Part shown: positions 55,770 through 64,000 of the stretch, in pieces
How positions within the stretch are numbered: position 1 is the first letter of the stretch
Layout of the letters: each line of letters opens with the position of its first letter
Source: Bacteroidales bacterium
GTDB taxonomy: Bacteria > Bacteroidota > Bacteroidia > Bacteroidales > UBA932
Length of the DNA stretch: 64,000 nt
Direction: 5' to 3'
Assembly: GCA_017439305.1 (NCBI GenBank)
Contig: JAFSJK010000018.1
Span: 21,777 to 85,776, forward strand
Position numbers and translations under genes: made by a program
Notes under the pieces: generated by a model
Databases searched by the model: none
Told to the model about the DNA's origin: nothing
The model's input: only the letters and a program-made list of their open reading frames with translations

Positions 55770-56889
55770 GATTCAATTTTTTCAAAGCGTCCAGTTGGGC
55801 CAGGGCGAAGTCGTAGGCACCGACGGAGATGGCCTTGGAAGCGCCGATCTTGGAGATCAGGACGCCGATGCGCTTCTGCGGGTCGTAGGTGACGGTCCTG
55901 TCGGAACCGTAGACCTTGATTTCGCGGGCACTGCCTTTGGCGAATGCAGCGAATTCGGTTTCGTCGTCCAAGTTGTAGACTTTCATCTGCACCTTGGCGA
56001 GCGTATCGCCGGAAAGGGTGTGGGTCGTGCCGCGGAGAGCGTCCAACAGGTTGGGCATGAAGTACTTCTTGGATGCCGTGATGCCACCACCAATGACGAT
56101 GATGCCGTCCATCAGCTGGGCGGCAAGCGCCATGGCATTGCCGGCGACGGTGCCCATCTCGGCGAAAGCGGCCTGGGCAGCATCCGGATTGCCGGGGCGT
56201 GTGCCTTCGGCGATGTCGAAGATGTCCTTGGGCGTGAGGTTCGGGTCATTGTCGCCCGAACGTTCGCCGTAGACGCGCTTGATGGCCCGGACTGCGACAC
56301 CGTCTTCCACGATGACGTCCTGGATGCGGCTGTGCGGCAGACAGTAGGTCTCCACGCAGGAATTGTCGCCCCGGTTCAGCTGGCCGTTGATGACGCAGCC
56401 GATACCGAAGCCCGTGCCGAAGGTGTAGCCGATGAGGTTGTGATAGCGCTTGGAGCTGCCGAGGTACTCCAGCTGCGCATTGATCTGGGGCAGGACGCCG
56501 CCGAGGGCCTCGCCGTAGGCATACAGGTCCCCGTCGTTGTTGATGAAGACGGGGATGCCGAACTTCTCCTGCAGGAACGGGCCCAGGGCCACACCGTCGC
56601 GGAAAGACGGGAAATTCGGGAGATAGCCGCCGATGATTCCGTTCGGATAGTCGGCCGGACCGGGGAAGGCGAAACTGATGGCGACCGGTTTCTCTCCGCC
56701 GAGGGTGTTCATGACGGACTCGAACCCGAGGACCATCGTCTTCAGGCACAGGTCCAGGTCATTGGCGTTGGACGGGAGCGTGATCGGCGCCCCGACGTAT
56801 TCTTCGCCCCGCATGGCGCCGAACACCATGTTGGTGCCGCCGGCGTCCAGGGTGAGGACGATTCTGGAATCGTTGGTGTAGTTTCCCAT
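55750..56889 (-). CDS. ROK-family sugar kinase (probable mannokinase)
   Basis: A 379-residue ATP-dependent sugar kinase. The phosphate-1 loop LTLDAGGTNMVFGAM is at the N-terminus, ISFAFPGPADYPNGIIGGY follows, the catalytic region INNDGDLYAYGEA lies near residue 135, and GTGFGIGCVINGQLNRGDNS near residue 175. The usual ROK zinc motif (CxCGxxGCxE) is not visible. Context with manA directly downstream and mannosidases upstream suggests mannose as substrate, an inference. Start at 56889 (MGNYTND) just after the GH92 stop. Confidence 0.87.
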   Translation of the reverse strand: MGNYTNDSRIVLTLDAGGTNMVFGAMRGEEYVGAPITLPSNANDLDLCLKTMVLGFESVMNTLGGEKPVAISFAFPGPADYPNGIIGGYLPNFPSFRDGVALGPFLQEKFGIPVFINNDGDLYAYGEALGGVLPQINAQLEYLGSSKRYHNLIGYTFGTGFGIGCVINGQLNRGDNSCVETYCLPHSRIQDVIVEDGVAVRAIKRVYGERSGDNDPNLTPKDIFDIAEGTRPGNPDAAQAAFAEMGTVAGNAMALAAQLMDGIIVIGGGITASKKYFMPNLLDALRGTTHTLSGDTLAKVQMKVYNLDDETEFAAFAKGSAREIKVYGSDRTVTYDPQKRIGVLISKIGASKAISVGAYDFALAQLDALKKLNHVSTEI

Positions 56890-56890
56890 A

Positions 56891-59107
56891 TTATTTTCCC
56901 ATTGTGAATTCAAGTGTTCCGCCCTTCACGATGTCCTTGTATCCGATGTACGGAAGATCGTAGGGCTGGCCGTTCAGCTTGATGCCACGGATGTGGCCGT
57001 TCTCGGCGGAAAGGCCTTTCGCCAGGATCGTAAAGTCACCTCCGGCGACCTTAACAACTGCTTTTTCGAAGTTCGGGGCACCGAACCAGAAACGCGGGCA
57101 GGCGGGTTCCACCTGGTAGAAGCCAAAGCTGGACAAGACGTACCAAGCGCTCATCTGGCCCACGTCCTCATTGCCTGCAAGACCTTCTACGTCATTGAAA
57201 TACATCTCCTTATAGACCTGGCGGATGCGGTCGGCCGCCTTGTCGGGTTCGCCGAGCATCGCGTACAGGTACAAGGTATGGTGGCCGGGTTCATTGCCGT
57301 GGGCATACTGGCCGATAAGGCCGGAAATATCCGGGGATGCGTTCTCGCCTTCCACGTGGTCCGGCGCCTCGAAGAGGCCGTCCAGTTTGGCGATCGTGGC
57401 TTCGCGGGAACCGAAGAGTTCCACGAGGCCGTCCACATCCTGCGGAACGAGCCAGATGTACTGCCAGGCGGTACCCTCGGTGTAATCGGAGGTCTCGTGG
57501 CGGGAGTAGATCGGGTCAAAAGGCTCCGTGAAACTGCCGTCCATCTGACGGCCGCGCATGAACTGGATATCCGGATCCCAGAAATGGCGGTAGGAGTGGC
57601 TGCGGTCGCGATAGACGAGGGCCGTAGCTTCGTCGCCGAGGAATTCGGCGGCGTTCGCGAGAGCACCGTCCGCAATGGCGTATTCCATGTCATTCGCCAC
57701 GGATTCCCGGTACAGGTCGGCCGGGATGTATCCGTATTCCATCCGCAGGTCCTGGCCGCGGTCGGGCCTGGTGGCGGTCTTGGTCATCGCGGTGAGCATC
57801 TGCTCCTTGGTGAGGCCGGCCTGGAAGCCTTTGACGATGTTGTCGGCAAAGGCCACGAGGCCCGGATTGCCTACCATGCAGTCGGTCTCGTTGCCCATCA
57901 GGTGCCAGACCGGCAGGTCGCCCTGCTCCTCGTAGATGTGGTAGAAGGTCGCCGTGATATCGTTGCAGCGGTCCGCATGCAGGATGGTCATCAGGGGCAT
58001 CTGGGCCCGGTAGGTGTCCCACAGGGAGAAGGTGGTGTAGTTCTGGAAGTTCCCTTTGCGAACGACGTCGTCCGAACCGCGGTATTGGCCGTCCACGTCG
58101 TTGTAGACGGACGGAGCGACCATGGTATGGTACAGGGCGGTGTAGAAGACAGTCTTCTTGTCGATGTCGTCGCAAGTGACGGCGACACGCCCCAGTTCCT
58201 CGTTCCAGGCCTTGCGGGCATTGGCCTTCACGGCCTCGAAGTCCCAGCCGGGGAGTTCCGCGGCCATGTTGGCCTTGGCACCCTCGATGGAAACGGGAGA
58301 GAGGGCGACTTTCACGAGAACCTGCTCGTTTTCAGCGGTTTCACCCAGTGTGTAGTACCCGTAAAGGGGTTTCCGGACCATTCCGCGTTCACTGTCATTG
58401 GACGGATTTTCGGCTACGGAGAATTCCACTGACGGGCGGGAGAATTCGGCCCAGAAGAAGATTTTCTGGTTCTTCGCCCATCCGGTGGAGAACCGGTAGC
58501 CCCCCAGGGCCTTCACGTGGCCGGCGTCGTCCTTGACGACCTCGAAGCCGGCGTCGGTGACATCATCCCAGCAGCCGCCGTTCTCCAGGTCGAAGACGAG
58601 GTTGGCGTTGTCCGAAGCCGGGAATGTGTAGCGGTGGAAGCCCACGCGGGCCGTGGCGGTCATTTCCGCCTGGATGCCGTAGCGCTCCAGGGGAACGCTG
58701 TAATAGCCGGGCTCGCAGACTTCTTTCGACCGGTCCGCATAGGACCATGCTCCGCTTCCGGGCCTGTCTTCACTACCGCGCTCCGGCATCGTGGGACCAA
58801 TGGTGGGCATCACCGTAATGTCGAACAGGTCGCCGATACCGGTGCCGCTCAGGTGGGTATGGCTGAAGCCGATGACGGTCCGGTCGCTGTCGTGGTATCC
58901 GGAGCACCAGTCCCAGGTCTGCGGGATGCTGGTAGGGCCCAGCTGGACGAAGCCGAAAGGCACGTTCGCGCCCACGAACACATGGCCGTGGCCGCCGGTC
59001 CCGATCTTCGGGTTCACGAATGCGGCGTAGTCTTCGGTGGCCGGTTCAGCTCCGCAAGCGGCCAGCAGGAGGGCCGGGGCGGCGAGGAGAAGAGTGCGGA
59101 ATTTCAT
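56891..59107 (-). CDS. GH92 alpha-mannosidase lipoprotein
   Basis: A 738-residue exo-alpha-mannosidase, exported as a lipoprotein (ALLLAACGAE). GH92 enzymes are calcium-dependent inverting mannosidases active on N-glycan and yeast-mannan side chains. Seen here: GTGGHGHVFVGANVPFGFVQ, GYHDSDRTVIGFSHTHLSGTG and GNEDVGQMSAWYVLSSFGFY near residue 655. The start is the ATG at 59107, downstream of a promoter-like site at 59127-59134. The linkage specificity is not determined. Confidence 0.93.
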   Translation of the reverse strand: MKFRTLLLAAPALLLAACGAEPATEDYAAFVNPKIGTGGHGHVFVGANVPFGFVQLGPTSIPQTWDWCSGYHDSDRTVIGFSHTHLSGTGIGDLFDITVMPTIGPTMPERGSEDRPGSGAWSYADRSKEVCEPGYYSVPLERYGIQAEMTATARVGFHRYTFPASDNANLVFDLENGGCWDDVTDAGFEVVKDDAGHVKALGGYRFSTGWAKNQKIFFWAEFSRPSVEFSVAENPSNDSERGMVRKPLYGYYTLGETAENEQVLVKVALSPVSIEGAKANMAAELPGWDFEAVKANARKAWNEELGRVAVTCDDIDKKTVFYTALYHTMVAPSVYNDVDGQYRGSDDVVRKGNFQNYTTFSLWDTYRAQMPLMTILHADRCNDITATFYHIYEEQGDLPVWHLMGNETDCMVGNPGLVAFADNIVKGFQAGLTKEQMLTAMTKTATRPDRGQDLRMEYGYIPADLYRESVANDMEYAIADGALANAAEFLGDEATALVYRDRSHSYRHFWDPDIQFMRGRQMDGSFTEPFDPIYSRHETSDYTEGTAWQYIWLVPQDVDGLVELFGSREATIAKLDGLFEAPDHVEGENASPDISGLIGQYAHGNEPGHHTLYLYAMLGEPDKAADRIRQVYKEMYFNDVEGLAGNEDVGQMSAWYVLSSFGFYQVEPACPRFWFGAPNFEKAVVKVAGGDFTILAKGLSAENGHIRGIKLNGQPYDLPYIGYKDIVKGGTLEFTMGK

Positions 59108-59126
59108 TTCAATGTGGTTTATCACG

Positions 59127-59134
59127 TAAAGATA
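59127..59134 (-). promoter_or_regulatory. possible -7 element for GH92-ROK-manA
   Basis: TATCTTTA on the minus strand, one base from consensus, 20 bp before the GH92 start. It would let the three-gene unit be expressed separately from the upstream part of the locus. Confidence 0.4.
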
Positions 59135-59145
59135 CGGATTATTTG

Positions 59146-60912
59146 TCATTTTTCAATCCAGCGGAGGTTGAACCGGTAATGGACGCGGCTGGAAAGGAGG
59201 TGGATCATTCCGTCGGGGGTTTGGGTGCAGGCCAGATAGCCCTTGGGCTCGGCGTGCGTGGCGTCCATCGTGAAGGTGCCGGTCCAGGCGCCGCCGTTCA
59301 GCACGCGGGTTTTGCCGTCGGTGAGGAGTTTCTTCACCGGCCAGGTGGCGCCTTCGTCATAACTCAGGGCCACGAACAGGCCGTTCTCGCCGAAGGAGCA
59401 GAGCATGATGGGCCCTTCCTGCAACCGCTTGAGTACCAGTCTTTGACCGCTACCGATGGGTGGGAACTCGGTCGCACTGTAGGTCCAGGTGTACCCGCCG
59501 TCATAGGAAATGCTGCAGGGCATGTGGCCGTCGATGGCGTTGCCCCGCCCGAAGGCCATCAGGGAGCCGTCCTTTCGCTCCACGATGCCTGCATGGATGC
59601 CGGCGATGGTGCTGCCGGTGTCTTCCCAGGTGAGGCCGTTGTCACGCGAGACGTGCAGGGATGTTCCATCTTCACCGCCCGGCCCCGCGTCGCAGCACAG
59701 CAAGATCCGCCCGTCCTGTGTGACGATGGGCCCGGAAATCACCTGGTGGCGGACGCGGTGTTCGGGTTCGATGAGGCGGGTTTCTGTCCAGGTGTAGCCG
59801 CAATCCGTACTTTTCCGTATGCCGAGCGCGAGATCCTTCCACTCGCCTGCATCACCGATGCCTTGGAAATGTAAGATATTGCTTCCGTATGTCAGCAGGG
59901 CGCTCCCCGTCATGTTCCGGTCGGGGACTTTGTAAAACCGCGAAGCGGGCTCCCAGCTGCCTTCATGGAAACGAGATTGCAGGACGACCATTTCGCGTCC
60001 GGCTTCGGCATCGGTGGAGAACCAGACAGCCAGCAGGTCGAGGGAGCGCGAACTTCCTTCTCCCGTCCAGGTGACGGCCGGCTGATGGTTATGGGCATAG
60101 AAGGGCGTCAGGCTGTCCGTCGGGGGAACGATGTAGGGAATCGGTTCCAGAAAGACCGGTTTCCGTGCGCGTCTGGCCATCTTGGCCCATCCAACCGGAT
60201 GTCTGGACAGTCCGCCGCAAACCCGGATGGTTTCTTTGGAACTCTCTATCACCCGGAAACCCAGCAGGACCGAACGGTCTGCTTGGACGGAAGCGGAACG
60301 GTTGGCGCTCCGGAGATACCGCACCGGGGTGTTGTGGCTGCCCCCGCGGACGACGCGGAATTCCGTGTCGCCATAATAGTCCGCACACCACTCCTCCACA
60401 TTCCCATGCATGTCATACAACCCCCACGCATTGGGCTCAAACTGAGCCACTTGCAGGGAGACATGCTCCTTGTCGCGGGTGTTCTTCTGTACCTTCCACT
60501 GGCTTTCCGGAAACGTGTCGCCGGTATTGTAAGCCGTGGTCGTACCTGCCCGGCAGGCGTACTCCCATTCCTCCTCGGTGGGGAGGCGATAGTGCTTGCC
60601 GGTCTGTTCGGAGAGCCATCGGCAGTAAGCCATGGCATCGTCCCACGACACCATGATCACCGCCTCGTCGTCTCCGATGGAGAACCCCTGAGCTCCTCTT
60701 TGATGCGTCGGGTCGAACGCCTCGTACTGCGCGTTGGTGATTTCCGTCGCGCTCATCCGGAACGCATCGACCTTCACCTCCCGCCGAGGCGCCTCGTCCC
60801 AGTCCTCCATGGGCGGATGGTCCGTCCCCATCCAGCACGTTCCGGCGGGAATGTCCACCATCCGGGGAAGGGGAAGTGCCTGTAGCAGAAGGGAGAGCAG
60901 GAGGGTCAGCAT
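59146..60912 (-). CDS. FGE-sulfatase-like domain fused to sialidase-like beta-propeller
   Basis: A 588-residue two-domain protein with an N-terminal hydrophobic export signal. Residues about 18-230 form an SUMF1/formylglycine-generating-enzyme-like domain (RLPTEEEWEYACRAGTTTAY; GNVEEWCADYYGD; VVRGGSHNTPVRYLRSANR). Residues about 250-588 are a sialidase-type propeller with Asp-box motifs STDCGYTWTET, SRDNGLTWEDT, SYDGGYTWTYS and SYDEGATWPVK. The FGE-like part may be a structural or glycan-binding relative rather than an oxidase, as an active-site cysteine pair is not evident. The ATG abuts the GH130 stop. Confidence 0.8.
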   Translation of the reverse strand: MLTLLLSLLLQALPLPRMVDIPAGTCWMGTDHPPMEDWDEAPRREVKVDAFRMSATEITNAQYEAFDPTHQRGAQGFSIGDDEAVIMVSWDDAMAYCRWLSEQTGKHYRLPTEEEWEYACRAGTTTAYNTGDTFPESQWKVQKNTRDKEHVSLQVAQFEPNAWGLYDMHGNVEEWCADYYGDTEFRVVRGGSHNTPVRYLRSANRSASVQADRSVLLGFRVIESSKETIRVCGGLSRHPVGWAKMARRARKPVFLEPIPYIVPPTDSLTPFYAHNHQPAVTWTGEGSSRSLDLLAVWFSTDAEAGREMVVLQSRFHEGSWEPASRFYKVPDRNMTGSALLTYGSNILHFQGIGDAGEWKDLALGIRKSTDCGYTWTETRLIEPEHRVRHQVISGPIVTQDGRILLCCDAGPGGEDGTSLHVSRDNGLTWEDTGSTIAGIHAGIVERKDGSLMAFGRGNAIDGHMPCSISYDGGYTWTYSATEFPPIGSGQRLVLKRLQEGPIMLCSFGENGLFVALSYDEGATWPVKKLLTDGKTRVLNGGAWTGTFTMDATHAEPKGYLACTQTPDGMIHLLSSRVHYRFNLRWIEK

Positions 60913-61902
60913 CTACAGGATGTTGGTGCGCTTGGTGAATTCGACAATCTCCGGGATATAGCCGAAGGCGAGGCCGGTAACGGTGTCTGCGCAGCCGTAG
61001 TAGACGGCGATGCGGCCGGTCCCCGGGTCATGCAGGGCGGCACAAGGGAAGGTGACGCTGGGCACGTCACCTACGAGCTCGTAGTACTCGCGCGGGCTGA
61101 TGAGGTACTGGCCGCTGCGGGCGAGGACCTTCCAGGGCTGCTCGAGGTCCAACAGGGCGCTGCCAAAGGCGTAGACATAGCCGTTGCAGGAGCGGAGTAC
61201 GCCGTGGTAGAGGAGCAGCCAGCCTTCGGAAGTTTCGATGGGAACGGGGCCTGCGCCGATTTTCATGCACTGCCAGGCACTCACCTCGAAGGGGGCCGGC
61301 GCCATCACGTGCCGATGGTGTCCCCAGAACTCCAAGTCGGGGGATTCGCTATAGAAAATGTCGCCGAAGGCCGTGTGACCGGTGTCGGACGGGCGGGAAA
61401 GCATCGCAAAGCGGCCGTCGATCTTCTTCGGGAACATCACGCCGTTGCGGTTGTACGGCAGGAAGGCGTTCTCCATCTGGTGGAAGGTCTCGAAATCGTC
61501 GGTCCAGGCCACGCCGATGGTGGGCCCGTGGTACCCGTTGCACCAGGTTACATAGTAGCGGCCGTCGATCTCCACGACGCGCGGGTCATAGCCATAGACC
61601 CACTCTGCGACCTCGGGGATGTCGCAGGAAAACTTGATGGTCTCCGGCTTGATGTCCCACTGGATGCCGTCCTTGGAGAACCCCGCGTGCAGGGTCATCC
61701 TGCGGTTCTTGTCATCGCAGCGGAACACGCCGGCGAACCCGCCCTTGAACGGGACTACCGCGCTGTTGAAAATGCTGTTGCTGTCCGGGAGCAAGTCTCT
61801 CGGGATCACGGGGTTCTTGCTATAACGCCACAGGACGTCCTTGCATCCTGCCGGTCTTTCTTCCCAGGGCATGCCCGGGAGGGGATTTCCAATAATCTTC
61901 AT
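60913..61902 (-). CDS. GH130 beta-mannoside phosphorylase
   Basis: A 329-residue cytoplasmic or periplasmic phosphorylase of family GH130, probably the group acting on beta-1,4-mannosyl-N-acetylglucosamine from N-glycan cores, judged by length, neighbours and the pattern [40 protein letters not shown] and [20 protein letters not shown]. It would release mannose-1-phosphate and GlcNAc. It starts 3 bp after the upstream GH92 and has no signal peptide. Confidence 0.88.
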   Translation of the reverse strand: MKIIGNPLPGMPWEERPAGCKDVLWRYSKNPVIPRDLLPDSNSIFNSAVVPFKGGFAGVFRCDDKNRRMTLHAGFSKDGIQWDIKPETIKFSCDIPEVAEWVYGYDPRVVEIDGRYYVTWCNGYHGPTIGVAWTDDFETFHQMENAFLPYNRNGVMFPKKIDGRFAMLSRPSDTGHTAFGDIFYSESPDLEFWGHHRHVMAPAPFEVSAWQCMKIGAGPVPIETSEGWLLLYHGVLRSCNGYVYAFGSALLDLEQPWKVLARSGQYLISPREYYELVGDVPSVTFPCAALHDPGTGRIAVYYGCADTVTGLAFGYIPEIVEFTKRTNIL

Positions 61903-61905
61903 AGT

Positions 61906-64000
61906 TTATTCTTGACTGAATGAATAGGGTTTGTCTTCTTTTTCCGTGCCGCGGTCCATGGCGGGTTTCGTGCCCATCCCGAACTGCAGCCTGGCGCCCT
62001 GCACCAGGTCGCCGTATTCCACGTAGTTGTGCGTCCAGTTTTTGCCGTTGAGCTTCAGGGACTGCACATAGAAAGCCTCGGCACTGTTGTCCGGAGCGTT
62101 GATTTCGAAGCGCTTGCCGTCCGGGCGCGTCACGACCGCTTTCCTGAATAACGGCGTTCCCAGTGCATATTGCGTACTGGCGGGGCATACCGGATAGAAG
62201 CCCAGGGCGGAGAAGACGTACCAGGCCGATGTCTGGCCATTGTCCTCGTCGCCGCAGTAGCCGTCGGGCGTGGCGCGGTACAGGCGGTCCATCGTCTCGC
62301 GGATATGCTGCTGGCCCTTCCAGGGCTGCCCGGCCCAGTCATAGAGGTACAGCATATGCTGGGCAGGCTGGTTTCCGTGGGCGTAATTGCCCATGTCGGC
62401 CACCTGCATCTCGGCGATTTCGTGGATGCGGAAGCCGTAGTAACTGTCGTCATAGACGGGCGGGACCACGAAGACGGAATCCAGCATCTGCACGAAAGAG
62501 GACTCGCCGCCCATGGCGTCCACCAGGCCCTGGACATCGTGGAAGACGGACCAGGTGTAATGCCAGGCATTTCCTTCCGTGAAGGCGCCGCCCCACTGGT
62601 AAGGGCTGAACGGGGTCTGGAAGGATCCGTCGGCATTGCGGCCGCGCATCAGGTGCGTCTCGGGGTCGAAGACGTTCTTCCAGTTATCCGCGCGGGCAAC
62701 CCATTTGTCCAGTTCCTCCTGCGGCCTCCCTAGAACCTTCGCTAGCTGAAGGATGCACCAGTCGTCATAGGCATACTCCAGGGTACGTGCGGCGCTTTCG
62801 TTGATACCGACGTCGCAGGGAACATAGCCCAGCGAATTGTAGTACTCGTGCCCCAGCCGGCCGGTAGAACTAACCGTCGGATGTACGTGTTCCGTACCAT
62901 ACTGGATGCAGTCGTAAAGTACTTGTAAATCAGTAGTATTCACGCCCTTTACGACCGCGTCGGCCACGACCGAGGCGGAGTTGTTGCCCACCATGCAGCC
63001 GCGGTGGCCCGGGGAGGCCCATTCCGGGAGGAACTCGTTCTCACGGGCGACGTTGGCATAGCCGGTCTGGATTTCCGCGTTGACATCGGGATACACGAGG
63101 TTCAGCAGCGGGAATAGGGCACGGAAGGTGTCCCAGAAGCCGCTGTCGGTGTACAGGTAGCCTTTCTCGATCTTTCCGTTATAGGGACTGTAGTGGACCG
63201 GCTGCCCGTCGGCGTCGATCTCATAGAACTTCCTCGGAAACAGGACGGCGCGGTACAGGCAGGAGTAGAAGGTGCGGTATTGGTCCTCGGTGCCGCCGCC
63301 GACGGCGATGCGGCCCAGGATCTCGTTCCAGCGGGCCTTCGCATCGGCGCAGACCTCCTCGAAAGAGGCGCCTTCCACCTCGCGGAGGTTGCGGTTGGCC
63401 TGCTCCAGGGAGATGAAGGAGGAGGCCACGCGGGCGTTGACCTGCTCTCCCCGGACGGTGGCGAACTTCACGACGGCGATCGAGTGCTCCCGCGGCCGGT
63501 CCTCGGGATACTCCAGCGCATCACCGTTGTAGATGTCAAAAGAGACGATATCCTTGTCGAAAACGATTGTGAACCAGTTCTTGAAATCTCCGACTACGCC
63601 GCCGTGGTTGTTGGTACAGTAGCCTACGACCGTGCGTTTGTCGTTCAGAACTTTCACGTAGGAACCGCCTGCGTATGCGTCGATGACCACGCCGGAGGTC
63701 TCGCTGTCCGGGAAGGTGAACCGCATCACGGCGGCCCGTTCGGTCGGGGCGATTTCGGTGCGGATGTCGTGGTCGGCCAGGTAAACGCTGTAGTAATAAG
63801 GCTTTGCGATTTCGCTCAGGTGGGAAAAGATGCTGGCGCGCTCGTCCTCACCGGGCTTCGAGGCATCCCGGACGGGCATCAGCGAGAAAGCGCCATAGTC
63901 GTTGATCCACGGGGAGGGCTGGTGCGTCTGCTTGAAGCCGCGGATGTGATGTGCATCGTAGGTATAGGCCCATCCGTCCCCGTTCCTGCCCGTCTGCGGG
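61906..64000 (-). CDS. GH92 alpha-mannosidase (5' end beyond window)
   Basis: Second GH92 enzyme; 697 residues are visible and the frame runs out of the window at base 64000, so the N-terminus and signal are missing. The visible start YTYDAHHIRGFKQTHQPSPW is the conserved GH92 N-terminal segment, followed by INDYGAFSLMP. WASPGHRGCMVGNNSASVVA and CGDEDNGQTSAWYVFSALGF near the C-terminus are family motifs. The sequence differs clearly from the other GH92 (about 738 residues), suggesting a different linkage preference. Confidence 0.93.
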   Translation of the reverse strand, partial: PQTGRNGDGWAYTYDAHHIRGFKQTHQPSPWINDYGAFSLMPVRDASKPGEDERASIFSHLSEIAKPYYYSVYLADHDIRTEIAPTERAAVMRFTFPDSETSGVVIDAYAGGSYVKVLNDKRTVVGYCTNNHGGVVGDFKNWFTIVFDKDIVSFDIYNGDALEYPEDRPREHSIAVVKFATVRGEQVNARVASSFISLEQANRNLREVEGASFEEVCADAKARWNEILGRIAVGGGTEDQYRTFYSCLYRAVLFPRKFYEIDADGQPVHYSPYNGKIEKGYLYTDSGFWDTFRALFPLLNLVYPDVNAEIQTGYANVARENEFLPEWASPGHRGCMVGNNSASVVADAVVKGVNTTDLQVLYDCIQYGTEHVHPTVSSTGRLGHEYYNSLGYVPCDVGINESAARTLEYAYDDWCILQLAKVLGRPQEELDKWVARADNWKNVFDPETHLMRGRNADGSFQTPFSPYQWGGAFTEGNAWHYTWSVFHDVQGLVDAMGGESSFVQMLDSVFVVPPVYDDSYYGFRIHEIAEMQVADMGNYAHGNQPAQHMLYLYDWAGQPWKGQQHIRETMDRLYRATPDGYCGDEDNGQTSAWYVFSALGFYPVCPASTQYALGTPLFRKAVVTRPDGKRFEINAPDNSAEAFYVQSLKLNGKNWTHNYVEYGDLVQGARLQFGMGTKPAMDRGTEKEDKPYSFSQE

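Overview
The window comes from a high-G+C member of the Bacteroidetes, most likely an uncultured Bacteroidales. The evidence is the TAnnTTTG type -7 promoter motif in nearly every promoter-bearing gap, TonB-dependent receptors with carboxypeptidase-regulatory N-termini, BACON and DUF5689 lipoproteins, GldH-like, RicT/PSP1 and DUF4271 genes, and a GH92/GH130 mannoside locus. Genes are tightly packed with many ATGA overlaps. No gene-free stretch exceeds 300 bases, and I saw no tRNA, rRNA, CRISPR array or classical insertion sequence. The species is not determinable from the sequence alone.

Layout: 1-4460 (minus) holds alaS (cut by the window edge), a MATE exporter and rsgA. 4570-10099 (plus) is a housekeeping operon: malQ, a SUI1-type factor, DUF4271, hemD, rnpA, yidD, menG. 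10161-11887 is an AMP-ligase plus acyl carrier protein pair, convergent with an acetyltransferase-like gene. 13083-19600 holds a DUF2723 membrane protein, pgk, an rRNA-type methyltransferase and lgt. 19657-25622 is a TolC/adaptor/RND efflux operon ending in a small possibly PII-like protein. 25664-31776 holds trxA, an outer-membrane barrel, a LOG-family enzyme, a polyprenyl synthase, holB, ricT, a gldH-like lipoprotein and trmB. 31777-34565 holds miaA, smpB and a riboswitch-controlled metK. 34688-54749 is a surface/secretion block: three TonB-dependent receptors, three OB-fold lipoproteins, two secreted nucleases and an M3 peptidase, best read as an extracellular nucleic-acid capture and degradation locus. 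54753-64000 (minus) is a mannoside/N-glycan degradation locus: two GH92 mannosidases, a GH130 phosphorylase, an FGE-like/sialidase fusion, a ROK kinase and mannose-6-phosphate isomerase.

The most unusual signal is a pair of palindromic insertions at 30309-30427 and 31437-31553, inside or at the edge of the gldH-like gene and trmB. They share a 75-nt core that differs at only two positions, and those two changes are a compensatory base-pair swap in an internal stem. The core is enclosed by perfect 26-27 bp inverted arms whose sequences are unrelated between the copies. Both are translated in the same frame, and removing exactly 96 bp from each restores a plausible uninterrupted gene. They resemble in concept the Rickettsia palindromic elements, with an apparent inverted copying of the target flank. 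I do not know of a description of this family in Bacteroidetes.
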